Part shown: positions 32,650 to 42,899 of the stretch, piece after piece
How the letters are laid out: the number at the start of each line of letters is the position of its first letter
How positions within the stretch are numbered: position 1 is the first letter of the stretch
Source of the DNA: Siphonodentalium dalli
Lineage: Eukaryota > Mollusca > Scaphopoda > Gadilida > Siphonodentaliidae
DNA length: 64,000 nt
Direction: 5' to 3'
NCBI GenBank assembly: GCA_032622095.1
Contig: CP136061.1
Span: 34,663,797 to 34,727,796, forward strand
Position numbers and translations under genes: made by a program
Notes under the pieces: model-generated
Seen by the model: only the letters and a program-made list of their open reading frames with translations
Database searches by the model: none
What the model was told of the DNA's origin: nothing

Positions 32650-34270
32650 TCTAGCAAAAAAGATAAATTCAACCAATGACCCAAAGGAATTTCTTCCCCT
32701 TCCCAACCCATCTTCATTATTTGTTGAACCTGCTGGAGAATTAGAAATAATATACATACTGAAAAGTATAGACTCAAAAAAAGCAGCCTGCCTAGATGAA
32801 CTTAAATGTGGCATCTTAAAACAATGTGCAGATTCCTTTATCTTACCATTGACACATATCTGTAACCTATCTCTTTCCACAGGTGTATTCCCAGAACGAA
32901 TGAAATTTGCTAAAGTATCCCCAATCTTCAAAGCTAAAGATGCAAGTATAGTCAGTAACTACAGACCTGTATCTGTGCTACCTATCTTTTCAAAAGTACT
33001 TGAAAAACTCATGTATAATAGATTAAATAAATACTTAGAAAAACACAAGATTTTATACAGCAGCCAGTATGGCTTTAGGAAGAATCATTCCACAATTCTA
33101 GCTCTGACTGACCTTATAGAGAAAATAACTGGTGCCTTAGACAATCATGAACACACAATTGGAGTGTTCCTCGACCTATCTAAGGCATTTGATACAATAA
33201 ATCATAGAATAATGCTTCAAAAACTAGAGCACTATGGATGTCGAGGGGTTGCACTGAACTGGTTCAAGGATTATCTTACTCATAGAAAACAATGCGTTCA
33301 ATATGATGGCCATATATCAGAACTCAATGAAATTACCTGTGGGGTCCCACAAGGCTCAATCTTAGGGCCTCTCTTATTTTTAATCTATATGAATGACTTA
33401 CCAAGTATATGCAAGGATGCTAAATTGATACTTTTTGCAGATGACACAAATGCATTTTGTTTTGATAGAGATATCCACAAATTATTTAACAGAGTTAACA
33501 CTGAACTGGATTATATGAATCAGTGGTTTGCTGCTAATAAACTGTCATTGAACATTGATAAAACAAATTACATGCTTTTCACCAATTGTTCACTACCTGA
33601 GGTATTACCAGTCCTAACTATAAACAATAAAAATGTTAATAGAGTGGCAAATACCAAATTTTTAGGCATCACTATTGAAGACAACTTATCCTGGGACAAA
33701 CACATAAATTCATTATGCTCTAAACTTGCCAGTAATGTTGGAATCCTGAGGAAAGTCAGTGAATTTGTTCCTGCAAAAACTTTGAAAACCTTATACTTAT
33801 CACTAATTATCCCCTACTTGACCTATTGTAACGCAACATGGAGCTCGACTACCAAAAAGAACCTAACCAAAATCAGAAAACTACAGAAGAATGCCCTTAA
33901 AATTATCTCAAATGATACAAGTGATATTATGACTTATTGTAAACTAAACAAACTACTAATATTTGATGATATTGGTAACATGCAGCTCATTAGAATACTA
34001 CATGATTATCATATGCATGCACTACCGGATTCGTTATCAAAATTACTCACACATATTGAAGATATCCATAGCTATAATACCCGCGCAAAAACAAAAGGTA
34101 ATCTTTATCATGAATTCAAAAGGACTAAAAACTCAAAAAGTGCAATCTCAAACAAAGCGCGAGAATTATGGAATAGCCTCCCTGCAGACTGCACACTACG
34201 CATTAAAATTAGTAGCCCAGGATACATTAAATATTTAAAAGATTACTTTATAAGAAAACGAGTACAATAA
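32633..34270 (+). pseudogene. L-B ORF2 part 2: reverse transcriptase
   Basis: The frame is open from 32591 to 34270; the part that belongs to the protein starts after the T-run (TNIGPNLAKKI). Counting from the ATG-like position 32591, NYRPVSVLPIFSKVLEK is at 123-139, LDLSKAFDTINH at 194-205 with catalytic Asp195, GVPQGSILGP at 251-260, and FADDT with Asp284-Asp285. The thumb region (FLGITIEDNLSWDKHI) and the C-terminal part ending FIRKRVQ are complete and there are no internal stops. It lacks the C-terminal Cys-His knuckle seen in L-A. Broken only at its junction with part 1. Confidence 0.9.
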
Positions 34271-34671
34271 TTCAGCCGTATCAATGGACAATTCTAAACT
34301 TAAATCTGAAAGTATAAACTAAACTACCACATATCTCAAACCTAAATGAGGTCCACTGATTGTACAGCCACATCCTTGATATTCACATAAAACATTTTAA
34401 TTTGTTCTTGGAGTTGACTTATTATATATACTTTATGAGCATCGCCCAACATATTATGCACACCATGTAATCTTGCGCCCCCCCCCCACCAGCCCCAACT
34501 CTCCCCAATCCTTGCACCTACCTGCACTCAGTTTATATTCATTATTGTATTTATCATGCTATTATAGGGCTCTGGCCCATAAGCCATGCCTTCTACAGAG
34601 CCCCGTTGTTATTGTGTATAATATGCATAATTTAATTTATCAAATAAAAATCACATCAGTTCAGTTCAGTT
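34271..34671 (+). other. L-B 3' UTR and tail
   Basis: Non-coding 3' region with a C-run (34475-34484), an AATAAA signal near 34645 (CAAATAAAAATCACATCAG) and a terminal triple of TCAGT immediately before the CACA that re-enters L-A. Short tandem tails instead of poly-A are usual for CR1/L2-type LINEs. Confidence 0.75.
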
Positions 34672-34672
34672 C

Positions 34673-35415
34673 ACAGATGTGACGACCGAAGACACCTTGG
34701 TCGATTTTATTGGCGATAAACTGCGATTAACCAACCACATGGATTTCCACTCGGTTAGGAGGATTGTGAAGTCTAGCATCTACCCCAGAGCAATTCTTGC
34801 TAAATTTGTGCGGCAGAAAGATCGGGACATGGTAAAAAGGCAAGCGGCTCGCTTAGGGGGACAGACTGTTACATACATCAATGAGAACCTTCCAGAGGTA
34901 GTCAATACATATAGACAAACAACATTGCAGCCACTAGCAAAGGAGGCTCGCAAAAAAGGTCTAAAAGCCAATATCCCTCAGGAGATAAACTATTTATAGA
35001 CAATAAGCTTGTCAGGCCAGAAATCCCTCCACCCTACAGGAGATCAAAAACTCTGAGTAAGGGGGTCGAAAATAGGCCACATCGTGTCAACCGCCAGAAC
35101 CGCGGAAGACGGGGAACAACACATCGAGACAGATCCAATGGAAGGAATCTGCAACACCAACCAACTGACTTTAATCAGCACCAGCAATCAACTGACTTTA
35201 ATTCGCGATACCAATCAGCAGGCTACGCAACACATGGATACCCACAACACCCAACGAGACATACTCAACCCCCTCATCATTCTCCACCCCACCGCCACTC
35301 TTCTTGGCCGCCCCGCTTCCCACTACCTCCACACAACACCCCCTCTGGACAGCCTCGCTTTCCATCACCCCAACACCCTCCCCTCCCAATCGTACCCAAG
35401 CGGACCCCGCGCTGA
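34673..35415 (+). pseudogene. L-A ORF1, second part (RRM end, CTD, basic tail)
   Basis: This continues the ORF1 frame broken at 29108. TTEDTLVDFIGDKLRL and VRRIVKSSIYPRAILAKF complete the RRM-like and C-terminal domains. The frame stops at TAG 34997-34999. A one-base shift near 34985 gives GDKLFIDNKLVRPEIPPPYR and then a basic, Pro/His/Gln-rich tail (QQS, HHSPPHRHSSWPPRF) open to TGA at 35413. That tail resembles the nucleic-acid-binding tails of LINE ORF1 proteins. So the protein is interrupted twice: by L-B and by this frameshift. Confidence 0.75.
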
Positions 35416-35522
35416 CGGAGCCAACACGGACACATCCTAACCCAGGAGGCAACCCTCTGCCTGATAACCAGATTGATATAGATCAACCGTTGGGTGACAG
35501 GCAGCAGGCTGACTCGGGGTAG

Positions 35523-36574
35523 GTGTGCCCGGGAGGGTTCCACCTTAAAGTACTGTCCCTAAATGTATGTGGACTATCATCCAGGCTAAATGATCCAGAA
35601 TTTCTGAGCTATATAACAAACTTCGACATAATAATGTTCCAAGAAACAAAAACAGACAACATCGATATAGTCTCGATTTCAATACCAAATTTCCATATCC
35701 TTGGCTTCAAAAACAGATCAAAAACGACAATGAAACGCAGATCAGGCGGACTGTGTATAGCTATTAAAAACGCATACACGGAACATTTCACCCTTATAAA
35801 TGACGAATGTGAAACCATTCTCTGGTGCAAATACCAGAACGAGAAAGGACACTCTTACGCAATTGGAAATGTTTATGTACCCTGTGAAACATCAAAATAC
35901 CATAATGAAAACATTTTCGATTATACACACATTTCAATAATGGACAAATATATTTTATTCGATAATGTCATTATAGTAGGCGATTTTAATTCGAGAACCG
36001 GCACACTGGATGATAGTACGCACGCAGAAAGACTAATCACAGACCACTCAGTTAAATCAGCCCACCCAAAAGGTACAACCCTGATACTACTGCAAATACA
36101 TCCGGGGCCAAATTCACCCAACTTTGTAATGATATTGGTATACTTATTTTAAATGGCAGGAAAGACGACATTTATACAAACGCGAGATACACGACGACAA
36201 ACAACAGTGTCATTGATTATCTAGTATGCAGTCCAAAAGTCACCGACAGTATAGTAAATTTCCAGGTCAATCATTATAACTGTTTGTTCTCCGACATCCA
36301 CTCAGCCTTGACATTCGGTATCAACATAATCCGCACCAATAATCCGACCGCGAGACCTATTGTCAACACGAACAAGCGCATACTCAAAAGATACAATGTT
36401 ACCCACAAACCGACAAGACGAACCGTAATCCGAAATTGGGACAAACAAAAGTGCGACTCATTCAATGAACGAATTGATCCAACCGCCGTGAGTAAACTTT
36501 ATTCACAAATGCATGGCAATGAAACCCCACTAACATCTAGTTCTACGGACATAGCAAATAAACAAAATAAATAA
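35523..36574 (+). pseudogene. L-A ORF2: EEP endonuclease
   Basis: Starts after a TAG at 35520-35522 with the frame continuing without ATG. Key residues are visible: Asn14 in LNVCG, Glu41 in FQETKTD, Asp154 and Asn156 in GDFNSRTG (residues counted from 35523). A frameshift near 36085 moves the C-terminal half into the frame 36284-36574 and its upstream part, where VIDYLVCSPKV (near 36211) and SDIHSALTF (near 36293) supply the expected Asp and the terminal Asp-x-His. This frame ends at a TAA at 36572. Degraded but easily recognised. Confidence 0.8.
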
Positions 36575-36606
36575 GTACCATATATGAAGATCTGACATCT
36601 ATATTA

Positions 36607-38250
36607 ATGAACGCTAGCATAGACGAGAGAAAAAGACCACAGCGTAAGAATACCAAAACAACCAGCATGAAGAAGAAACCTCTAGGTATGCCGTGGTTCA
36701 CGCATGACTGTACACAAACAAGAACACGGTACAGAAAGGCACGGAAAATGAACAGAACAAACCCCTGCTCCGAAAATAGAAAAAAAATGTTAGAATGTAG
36801 AATTTTTTTTAAATTGACTCAAAATAACAGTAAACAAAAATTTAGAATTACATTTAGGAAGAAAGTACACAATTTAAAGGGTAAGTCTAGTAGGGAATTT
36901 TGGCGAGTTATTAGAGAATTAGGCGAAAAAAGGGAAGAATGCCAACCCCAATCGAGTGAATTTCAAGAATACTTTGAATCCATGGAGAAAAGTGGCAACG
37001 AAACAATAATGGCAAATCTTATCCCTATTTCTGAATTGCCGACAGCGCTGAAATTAGATTCGTCCCCCTTAAATATTGAAATAACTTTAGCGGAAGTAGA
37101 ACATGCAGTAACAAAATTGAAGAATAATAAAGCACCAGGTTATGACTCGCTAGTAAATGAAATGATTAAGAGTAGCTGGGGAAAGATGGCATTTTTATAC
37201 ACAAAACTTTTTAATGAAATACTCGATTCAGGGGAGATCCCAGCAGACTGGGAGATCGGGATAATACGCCCCATCTACAAAAATAAAAATGACCCACTGA
37301 ACCCGGATAACTACAGAAAAATCACATTATTATGTACACTATCAAAATTATTCACGAGTATACTTACTACCCGATTGAATAACTTTCTGACCACCAACGC
37401 CATCCAAACAGAGGCACAGGCAGGCTTTCGCAAAGGATATTCAACAATAGATCATACCTTCTCTCTATACGCCCTGACCCAGATTATGAAGATGAAAAAT
37501 AAAAACCTCTTTTGCACCTTTATCGACTTCTCAAAAGCATTCGATTATGTATGGCGCGACGGCCTATGGTCAAAACTCATGCGCATTGGAATCACAGGGA
37601 AAATTCTTAATATTATCAAACGCCTATACACAAACCTCAAGATGACCGTGTTAACCGATGATTTTTCCGGATACTTCCCATCTTCAACAGGACTAAAACA
37701 GGGTGATGGGTTGTCCCCAATACTTTTTGCGCTCTACATTAACGACCTAGAAGACTACCTTAAACGGCACGAATGTAACGGTCTGATATTTGGCAATGAA
37801 AATGACAATGACGCGGAAATATTATTGAAGCTATTCCTACTGTTATACGCTGACGACACGGTCCTGTTCTCAAATTCATCACAAGGTTTACAAAACGTGC
37901 TTGATTATTTTGCTAATTACTGTGACATATGGAAATTAGATATAAACATACTGAAGACAAACGTCATGATATTCGGAAGAAAACCAAAAGCGAAAAAAAC
38001 AATCACTTTTAAAATTAATCGCAACGATATAGAAATTGTTGATAACTTCCGGTATTTGGGCACCTGGTTCACGAAACAGGGCACTTTCAGTAAGGACAGA
38101 AACATGCGATGCAAAGACGCAAAGAAAGCAATGTATGCCCTCCTGAATAAAGCTCGGAGATATAGCCTCTCATTTGACTGTATCCTTGAAATATACCAAA
38201 AATCCATTGCCCCCATTGATGATATATGGGTCCGAAATTTGGGGATTTGA
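36607..38250 (+). pseudogene. L-A ORF2: reverse transcriptase
   Basis: 547 residues open. It has a basic linker (residues 1-110), then the RT fold: KNNKAPGYDSLVNEM at 172-186, NYRKITLLCTLSK at 235-247, GFRKGYST at 273-280, FCTFIDFSKAFDYVW at 302-316 with catalytic Asp307, LKQGDGLSPILFALYIND at 363-380, and LLYADDTVLF with Asp416-Asp417. The motif order and spacing are normal for a LINE. The frame leaves the protein near 38215, where one base is lost or gained, and ends at TGA 38248-38250. Confidence 0.9.
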
Positions 38251-39031
38251 AAACACAACATGCTTCGAAAAACTCGAACGATGGTTCCTTAAATTCAGCC
38301 TCCGTCTACGGAAAAATACGCCAACTGCATTCATTTATGGGGAAACAGGCATCCTACCAATAAATATAATGATTAAAATCAGGGTTATCTCATACTGGGG
38401 AAAAATAGTGAATATGACATGTCAACGGATGCCCCTTCTCTTATATCGCATAATGCTAAAAACCCAAAACGAAACACAAAAGAGAAATCCATGGCTCGAA
38501 TACGTACAAAAAACTCTGAATGAACTAGGAATATCGAACATCTGGATTTACCAGTCAGTACCGAAAATAAATACGTACAACCGATTAATCAAGAACAGAA
38601 TTAAGGATACTTACCTCCAAGAATGACGAGGAAGCATTATATCATCGAATAATGGGACATTTTATAATATCATTAAACTAGATTTTAAAAAGGAGACATA
38701 CTTCTCACTGAGAAACCAAAGTGTAGTATTGCGGCTCGCCAAATTCAGAACTAAAAACCACCGCCTCCCCATAGAAACCGGATCATGGACAAATGAAAGC
38801 AGATCAGATAGAAAGTGCACGTTATGCAAAAGGGAGCTTGGTGACGAATACCAGGTAATACTTAAGTGCCCCATATTGAGCGAACCAAGAACAAAATATT
38901 TTAAAAGCTATTATTATACTCGGCCGAACATCTGCAAACTGAACGCCCTTTTCACATCAAATAATAAAAGAACAATAACGAATCTGGCGAAATTTATATA
39001 CGAAGTCCAGCTGAAAATGGAACCTCCCTGA
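38213..39031 (+). pseudogene. L-A ORF2: RT C-terminal part and knuckle
   Basis: Continues after the shift as MIYGSEIWGFENTTCFEKLE, the usual RT thumb/connection region. An in-frame TGA at 38624-38626 (probably a former Trp codon) interrupts it, but the same frame stays open to TGA at 39031. The end has CTLCKRELGDEYQVILKCP, the LINE C-terminal knuckle pattern, in which the usual His is replaced (Gln in this copy). A 3' UTR of roughly 70-130 bp follows. Confidence 0.8.
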
Positions 39032-39100
39032 GGCACAACTCCAATCCAAACTATATATATGTTTATACAGTGTCGAGTATATATGACTCGGAACTTTATT

Positions 39101-40995
39101 TATTTCCATTGCTACTAGTACTTGTAGGTACATGCTACCCCCCCCCCCCCCACGCACACACAAACAAAACCGCTCACATGTTAAGGAAATTGTCCACTCT
39201 ATATGACACTCCAAACACATGATTCTCGGCAATCAACTTCCCTATGTATATATCCAATATAGCGCTGATTCACCCCCCCACATACTATCCTCAATATGAC
39301 GACCCTTTGATCTACCCCCCCCCCACATAGTCGCACTCGACTTTCCGCGCTATTGATAAGTTTAACATAATTTGTATAAACCTTAATGAGTATATACGCA
39401 CGCATGTGCAATATCAATATGAATATGATTATGCATGTCCACATCTATATATATCTCTATTATGTCAACATGTACGACGATTTGAGATTAATTAAATTCT
39501 TATTCTGATATCAATAGTCTAATTGTGTGGTTTAAGGGTCAGACGCACGTTTTGCCAAAATTTCCTGGTATTTCAAAATGTATTTTCTCTAAATCTATCA
39601 GGAATATCTTTCTGAAATTTTGTACAAGAGATAATTGTGATACCATACATAAGAATCATTGGACAATTGGTTATTATAATCTCATTTACTTGACTTTTAT
39701 GGCATGAAAAATCTTTTAAATTTCACTGTGTTCAGGTACCGAGAACTACTGTAAAACATATTTTTTTCGAAAGTGCATTTCATATATACACAAGAAAAGA
39801 AGATGCATGCATCAGATCGCCCATGAATTATTTTACAAAAAAATAGTCACATATATACATTGGGGAAATGTTATAAAGTTAATATTATAAATCCATATTT
39901 ATGAATCTATCAGAACGAGATATCTGATGTACTCACGACCAAGCACACTATGCTTGCATGGTCAAATTACCCCTAGATATGAAGCGTGATCGTGCATCTA
40001 CGTGACAATTTGACAATTACATGCTCATAAACGTGGGCTATATGGTTTGCCGATAGATTCAAATCATGACATCCAATATGCAGTCGGACAGATGCATGAG
40101 GGCTGTACATACCGTATTCCGAAGACTTGAATGATGCAAAGACTAAAATCCAAGACGGATGCTGAGAAAAGAAACGTCAGCTTATCAAGTTGTCACCACA
40201 AATACACATATGCAATTCAAGATATATCAAATAGAACATGCTACCTATATAATCCCACTAGAAAGAAGAACTCTTGTGTAGTTAATTATATTTATTGCCA
40301 AAATTGTGGGGAGCAATGCTCCCCGATGAATTAAAATTCACAATTCGTAACATTGACAATGCAGTTATAATTAACAGTACTTAGTCACAGTCAGTGAATA
40401 AATAAGTAATAAATTGAAGGTTACACACATGTTAGATGGGATGTATTATATGTAGAACCTGTCAATTCAACTTACGGTATATAGGAATGAGTAACATAGT
40501 AATATATTAATATTACAATCCATGAATTTTTTGGCAAATCTGCCAAAACCGAAGGTCGGCCAAAAAATAAAGTTAAAGTCTATCCTACCTCTACATGTAG
40601 GTTGGCGCATCAGAGTTACCATACATAACCGGACGTACGACATGTATGTCAACAACATCTCTCTGCTCCAAGAAATTAATAATTGTGGCAAAATACATGT
40701 AGATGCAAACATAATATAAATGATACATATCATATGATATAACATTAAACCATATATACCGGTAGATCCTCACAATTGAGTTGAGGAAGGAAATCTATTA
40801 CTTGCACGAGTTAGACCCTCGAGTCTCACCAAATGGAATTTCCGGCCCGAGGTATCTAACTCCAGGTCGCTCTCTCACACTACAGTGAAAGAGTCAACAT
40901 CAGCAATGAGATACCACCTCAACGCGAAAGTAAAGGCAAAAGTTGTTGAACATACTAGTAGATGTATACTGATTCTACTGATTCTATTATTACGA
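39101..40995. other. No gene seen; C-runs and a small palindrome
   Basis: AT-rich, non-coding. Poly-C runs occur at 39138-39151, 39273-39280 and 39317-39326. A short palindrome GGGGAGCAATGCTCCCC lies at 40309-40325. Open frames at 39525, 40131 and 40467 lack recognisable domains. Confidence 0.45.
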
Positions 40996-41521
40996 TTATA
41001 TCTGCTTTATTAATTGTATGAAGAAATTTCTAAGAATTGATGTGCCTATAAAGTAATTTAGATGAAGTCCACCGTCCTTTCTTGCATACTTTGACCGATC
41101 GGGAATCCCAAACTTTTTCAGAAAGGGTCTATAAGTGTGTCCAAAAGTAACATGTCGTTGTTGGCAAATTTCTCGTAATTTCTTATTAACTAAGATTACT
41201 CTATCCTTGGTAAGGTCATAGTCACAGGGTCTAGGCAGAATAGAGGACATGATTATGTCGACGTTCAATCCTTGAAGAACACCGATGAGGTTGCCGAAGG
41301 CTGACTCAAAGTATCCAATGTTCATGTTCGTAGGAATATCATTGGTGCCTATATGAATTAACAAACAATCAAAGGCTTGAATGAATGTCTTGTTTTTCTG
41401 GATGAAGGCCTTTAAAAAGTCTATTCTGGCACCTCTAAGACTGTCACAATAGGTCCCATCAATAGCTGATATATACTTAACGATGGAATCTCCCAATAGA
41501 TAAATTATCTTCCCTTTACCT
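40996..41521 (-). CDS. SGNH-family hydrolase of a mobile element
   Basis: A 166-residue minus-strand frame from the ATG at 41496, open a little further upstream (GKGKIIYLLGDSIVKY). The SGNH/GDSL signature is complete: block I GDSIVKY with the nucleophile Ser (41491-41488 region), block III HIGTND (about 41354-41339), and block V DGGLHLN with the catalytic His (about 41080-41062). The family hydrolyses esters; the substrate is unknown here. It starts just after the tyrosine recombinase on the same strand and the frames overlap, so the two probably belong to one element. SGNH domains are known in Ngaro-type and some LINE elements. No internal stop. Confidence 0.75.
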
Positions 41522-41530
41522 GCAATTAAA

Positions 41531-42237
41531 TCAAAACTTATTTAAGGCAGAAGCCATCATTTTAGAAACTGAGAGTTTATCAGATTGTGAAAATACCAAA
41601 TAGGCTTTATAGGCGTCACTAAGCCAGTCACCATGCAGTTGAATTAATTCTGAGGGGACCTGTCTCTGAAATGCACAGGTAGCTCCGCCTCTCCTAAATG
41701 AATGTGAAGAATAAAGCTTAGGGTCCCGATCGGTCAGAGAAATCAAAGCTCGAAGTTTATCAGTTAGATCACTATAAGTGATCGGAACTAATCTACTCTT
41801 TAAGTATTTAACAAATACTGGAGAGCAAGTTGGTGCAGGTATCGATGAAATCATTTTATTATATGATAACACTGCATGGACAGTATATAGAACCTGGGAT
41901 GGCACTAATGGGTATCTTTAATATTCTTTGTCCGAATTGAATTGTTTTTGACCACCGAATGGTCACTACAATTCGGTCTGGGAAACATTGAATGTCACCT
42001 CTATGCAATATTTTCTCACAGCCTTTCACTGACCTTGTGGTTGGAACTAGGTTAGATTTTCTGGCCATAAGGAAAAAGACTAAAAGAAACAAGCACCAAA
42101 AGGTGATATCTAAGTTACAAGTTAAATCCATAAAATATGAAAATTCACGTAGAATATCAGGCGTTATAGGTAAGGCTTGTTTTGTACAATGCTGTTTCAA
42201 GCGCGAAATGCCCTTAATCAAAAGTTTCAAGTAATAG
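41531..42237 (-). pseudogene. Tyrosine recombinase (DIRS/Ngaro or Crypton-like), frameshifted
   Basis: Read on the minus strand in two frames. The first (about 42237-41886) has the N-terminal core and FFLMARKSNLVP with the first catalytic Arg (near 42062). The second (41905-41531) has SHSFRRGGAT (His-x-x-Arg near 41700), then LHGDWLSDAYKAYL with the third His/Trp box and candidate nucleophile Tyr (41640-41600). A one-base indel near 41885 (between AIPGS and VHAVLSY) breaks the protein. Such recombinases move DNA by strand exchange without DDE chemistry. The N-terminus is cut by satellite A at 42238. Confidence 0.8.
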
Positions 42238-42239
42238 GC

Positions 42240-42660
42240 ATTGAACGCCTCATTGATCGATTTGACGCCATGGTGGGTGGCCCACCCCAAATAGCCCACA
42301 GAAACAACCCGACCCCCACCGATCACACAGAGGGGGTGGAAATGGGGTATGGACCATCTTCGAGAACATTGGTGGTATCGACCGATTTGACTGCATGGGT
42401 TAGTAGCCGGCCCCAAACACCACCTAGAAACACCCCAACCCCCACCATCACCCACAGGGTTGCCACCCCGGTGGGGTAACAATGGGTTATGGACAATTTT
42501 CGAGAACAGTAGTGATATCGACCGAGTTGACGGCATGGGTGGGGGGCCCACACCAAATACCCCCATAGAAATACCCGAACCTCCATCCACCACCCTCGGG
42601 GGTTAAACTGGGGTATGGACCAGGTTCGAGAAAGGTAAAGCTTTCAACCAATTTGCGTCT
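42240..42660. repeat. Satellite A block 4, diverged
   Basis: About three units, with ATCGATTTGACGCCATGG, ATCGACCGATTTGACTGCAT and ATCGACCGAGTTGACGGCAT as markers. Divergence between units is much greater than in blocks 1-3. The left edge replaces the N-terminus of the tyrosine recombinase. Confidence 0.85.
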
Positions 42661-42899
42661 CTCACCAAGACAAATGTGTTAGGGTATGTAAACTTCCATT
42701 TTCGTTCTGGCCTTACATCGCCACGATAGGCGCATTTGATGGACTTCCATAGTCGATCCGGGACTGTATAATCAAACTAAAATCGACTTAAATATTATAA
42801 ATCATATTACGAAGCCGATGACAATTCAAAGCCCACGCTATCATCTCAAACTCTATCAAATGCATCCAAATATACTTCTTTCTGTCTCTCCCAAGACAT
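42661..42899. other. Spacer inside the satellite A field
   Basis: About 240 bp that do not match the satellite; no open frame of note. It separates block 4 from the main field. Confidence 0.4.

Larger units (their letters stand above)
29109..34671 (+). mobile_element. LINE L-B inserted in L-A (CR1/L2-like)
   Basis: A 5'-truncated LINE starting inside its ORF1 and ending in a short tandem tail (three TCAGT units). The four bases CACA precede the left edge (29105-29108) and follow the right edge (34672-34675). Removing L-B plus one CACA joins L-A's ORF1 in frame, so both boundaries are known to within a few bases. It encodes the ORF1 C-terminal domain, then ORF2 with PHD finger, endonuclease and reverse transcriptase. 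The RT words (GVPQGSILGPLLFLIYMNDLP, FADDT) and the microsatellite tail fit the CR1/L2 group. ORF2 has one visible break. Confidence 0.9.
28021..39100 (+). mobile_element. LINE L-A, interrupted by LINE L-B
   Basis: A two-ORF non-LTR retrotransposon. ORF1 begins at 28299 and is broken at 29108 by L-B, then resumes at 34676. ORF2 has an EEP endonuclease from 35523, reverse transcriptase from 36607 and a C-terminal knuckle near 38815-38870, ending at 39031. About 5.5 kb remains after removing L-B. Frameshifts near 34985, 36085, 36570 and 38215 and a TGA at 38624 make it inactive. The 5' boundary is uncertain (28021-28298 would be the 5' UTR next to family D). The 3' end is not sharply defined. 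The clade is not resolved. Confidence 0.85.
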
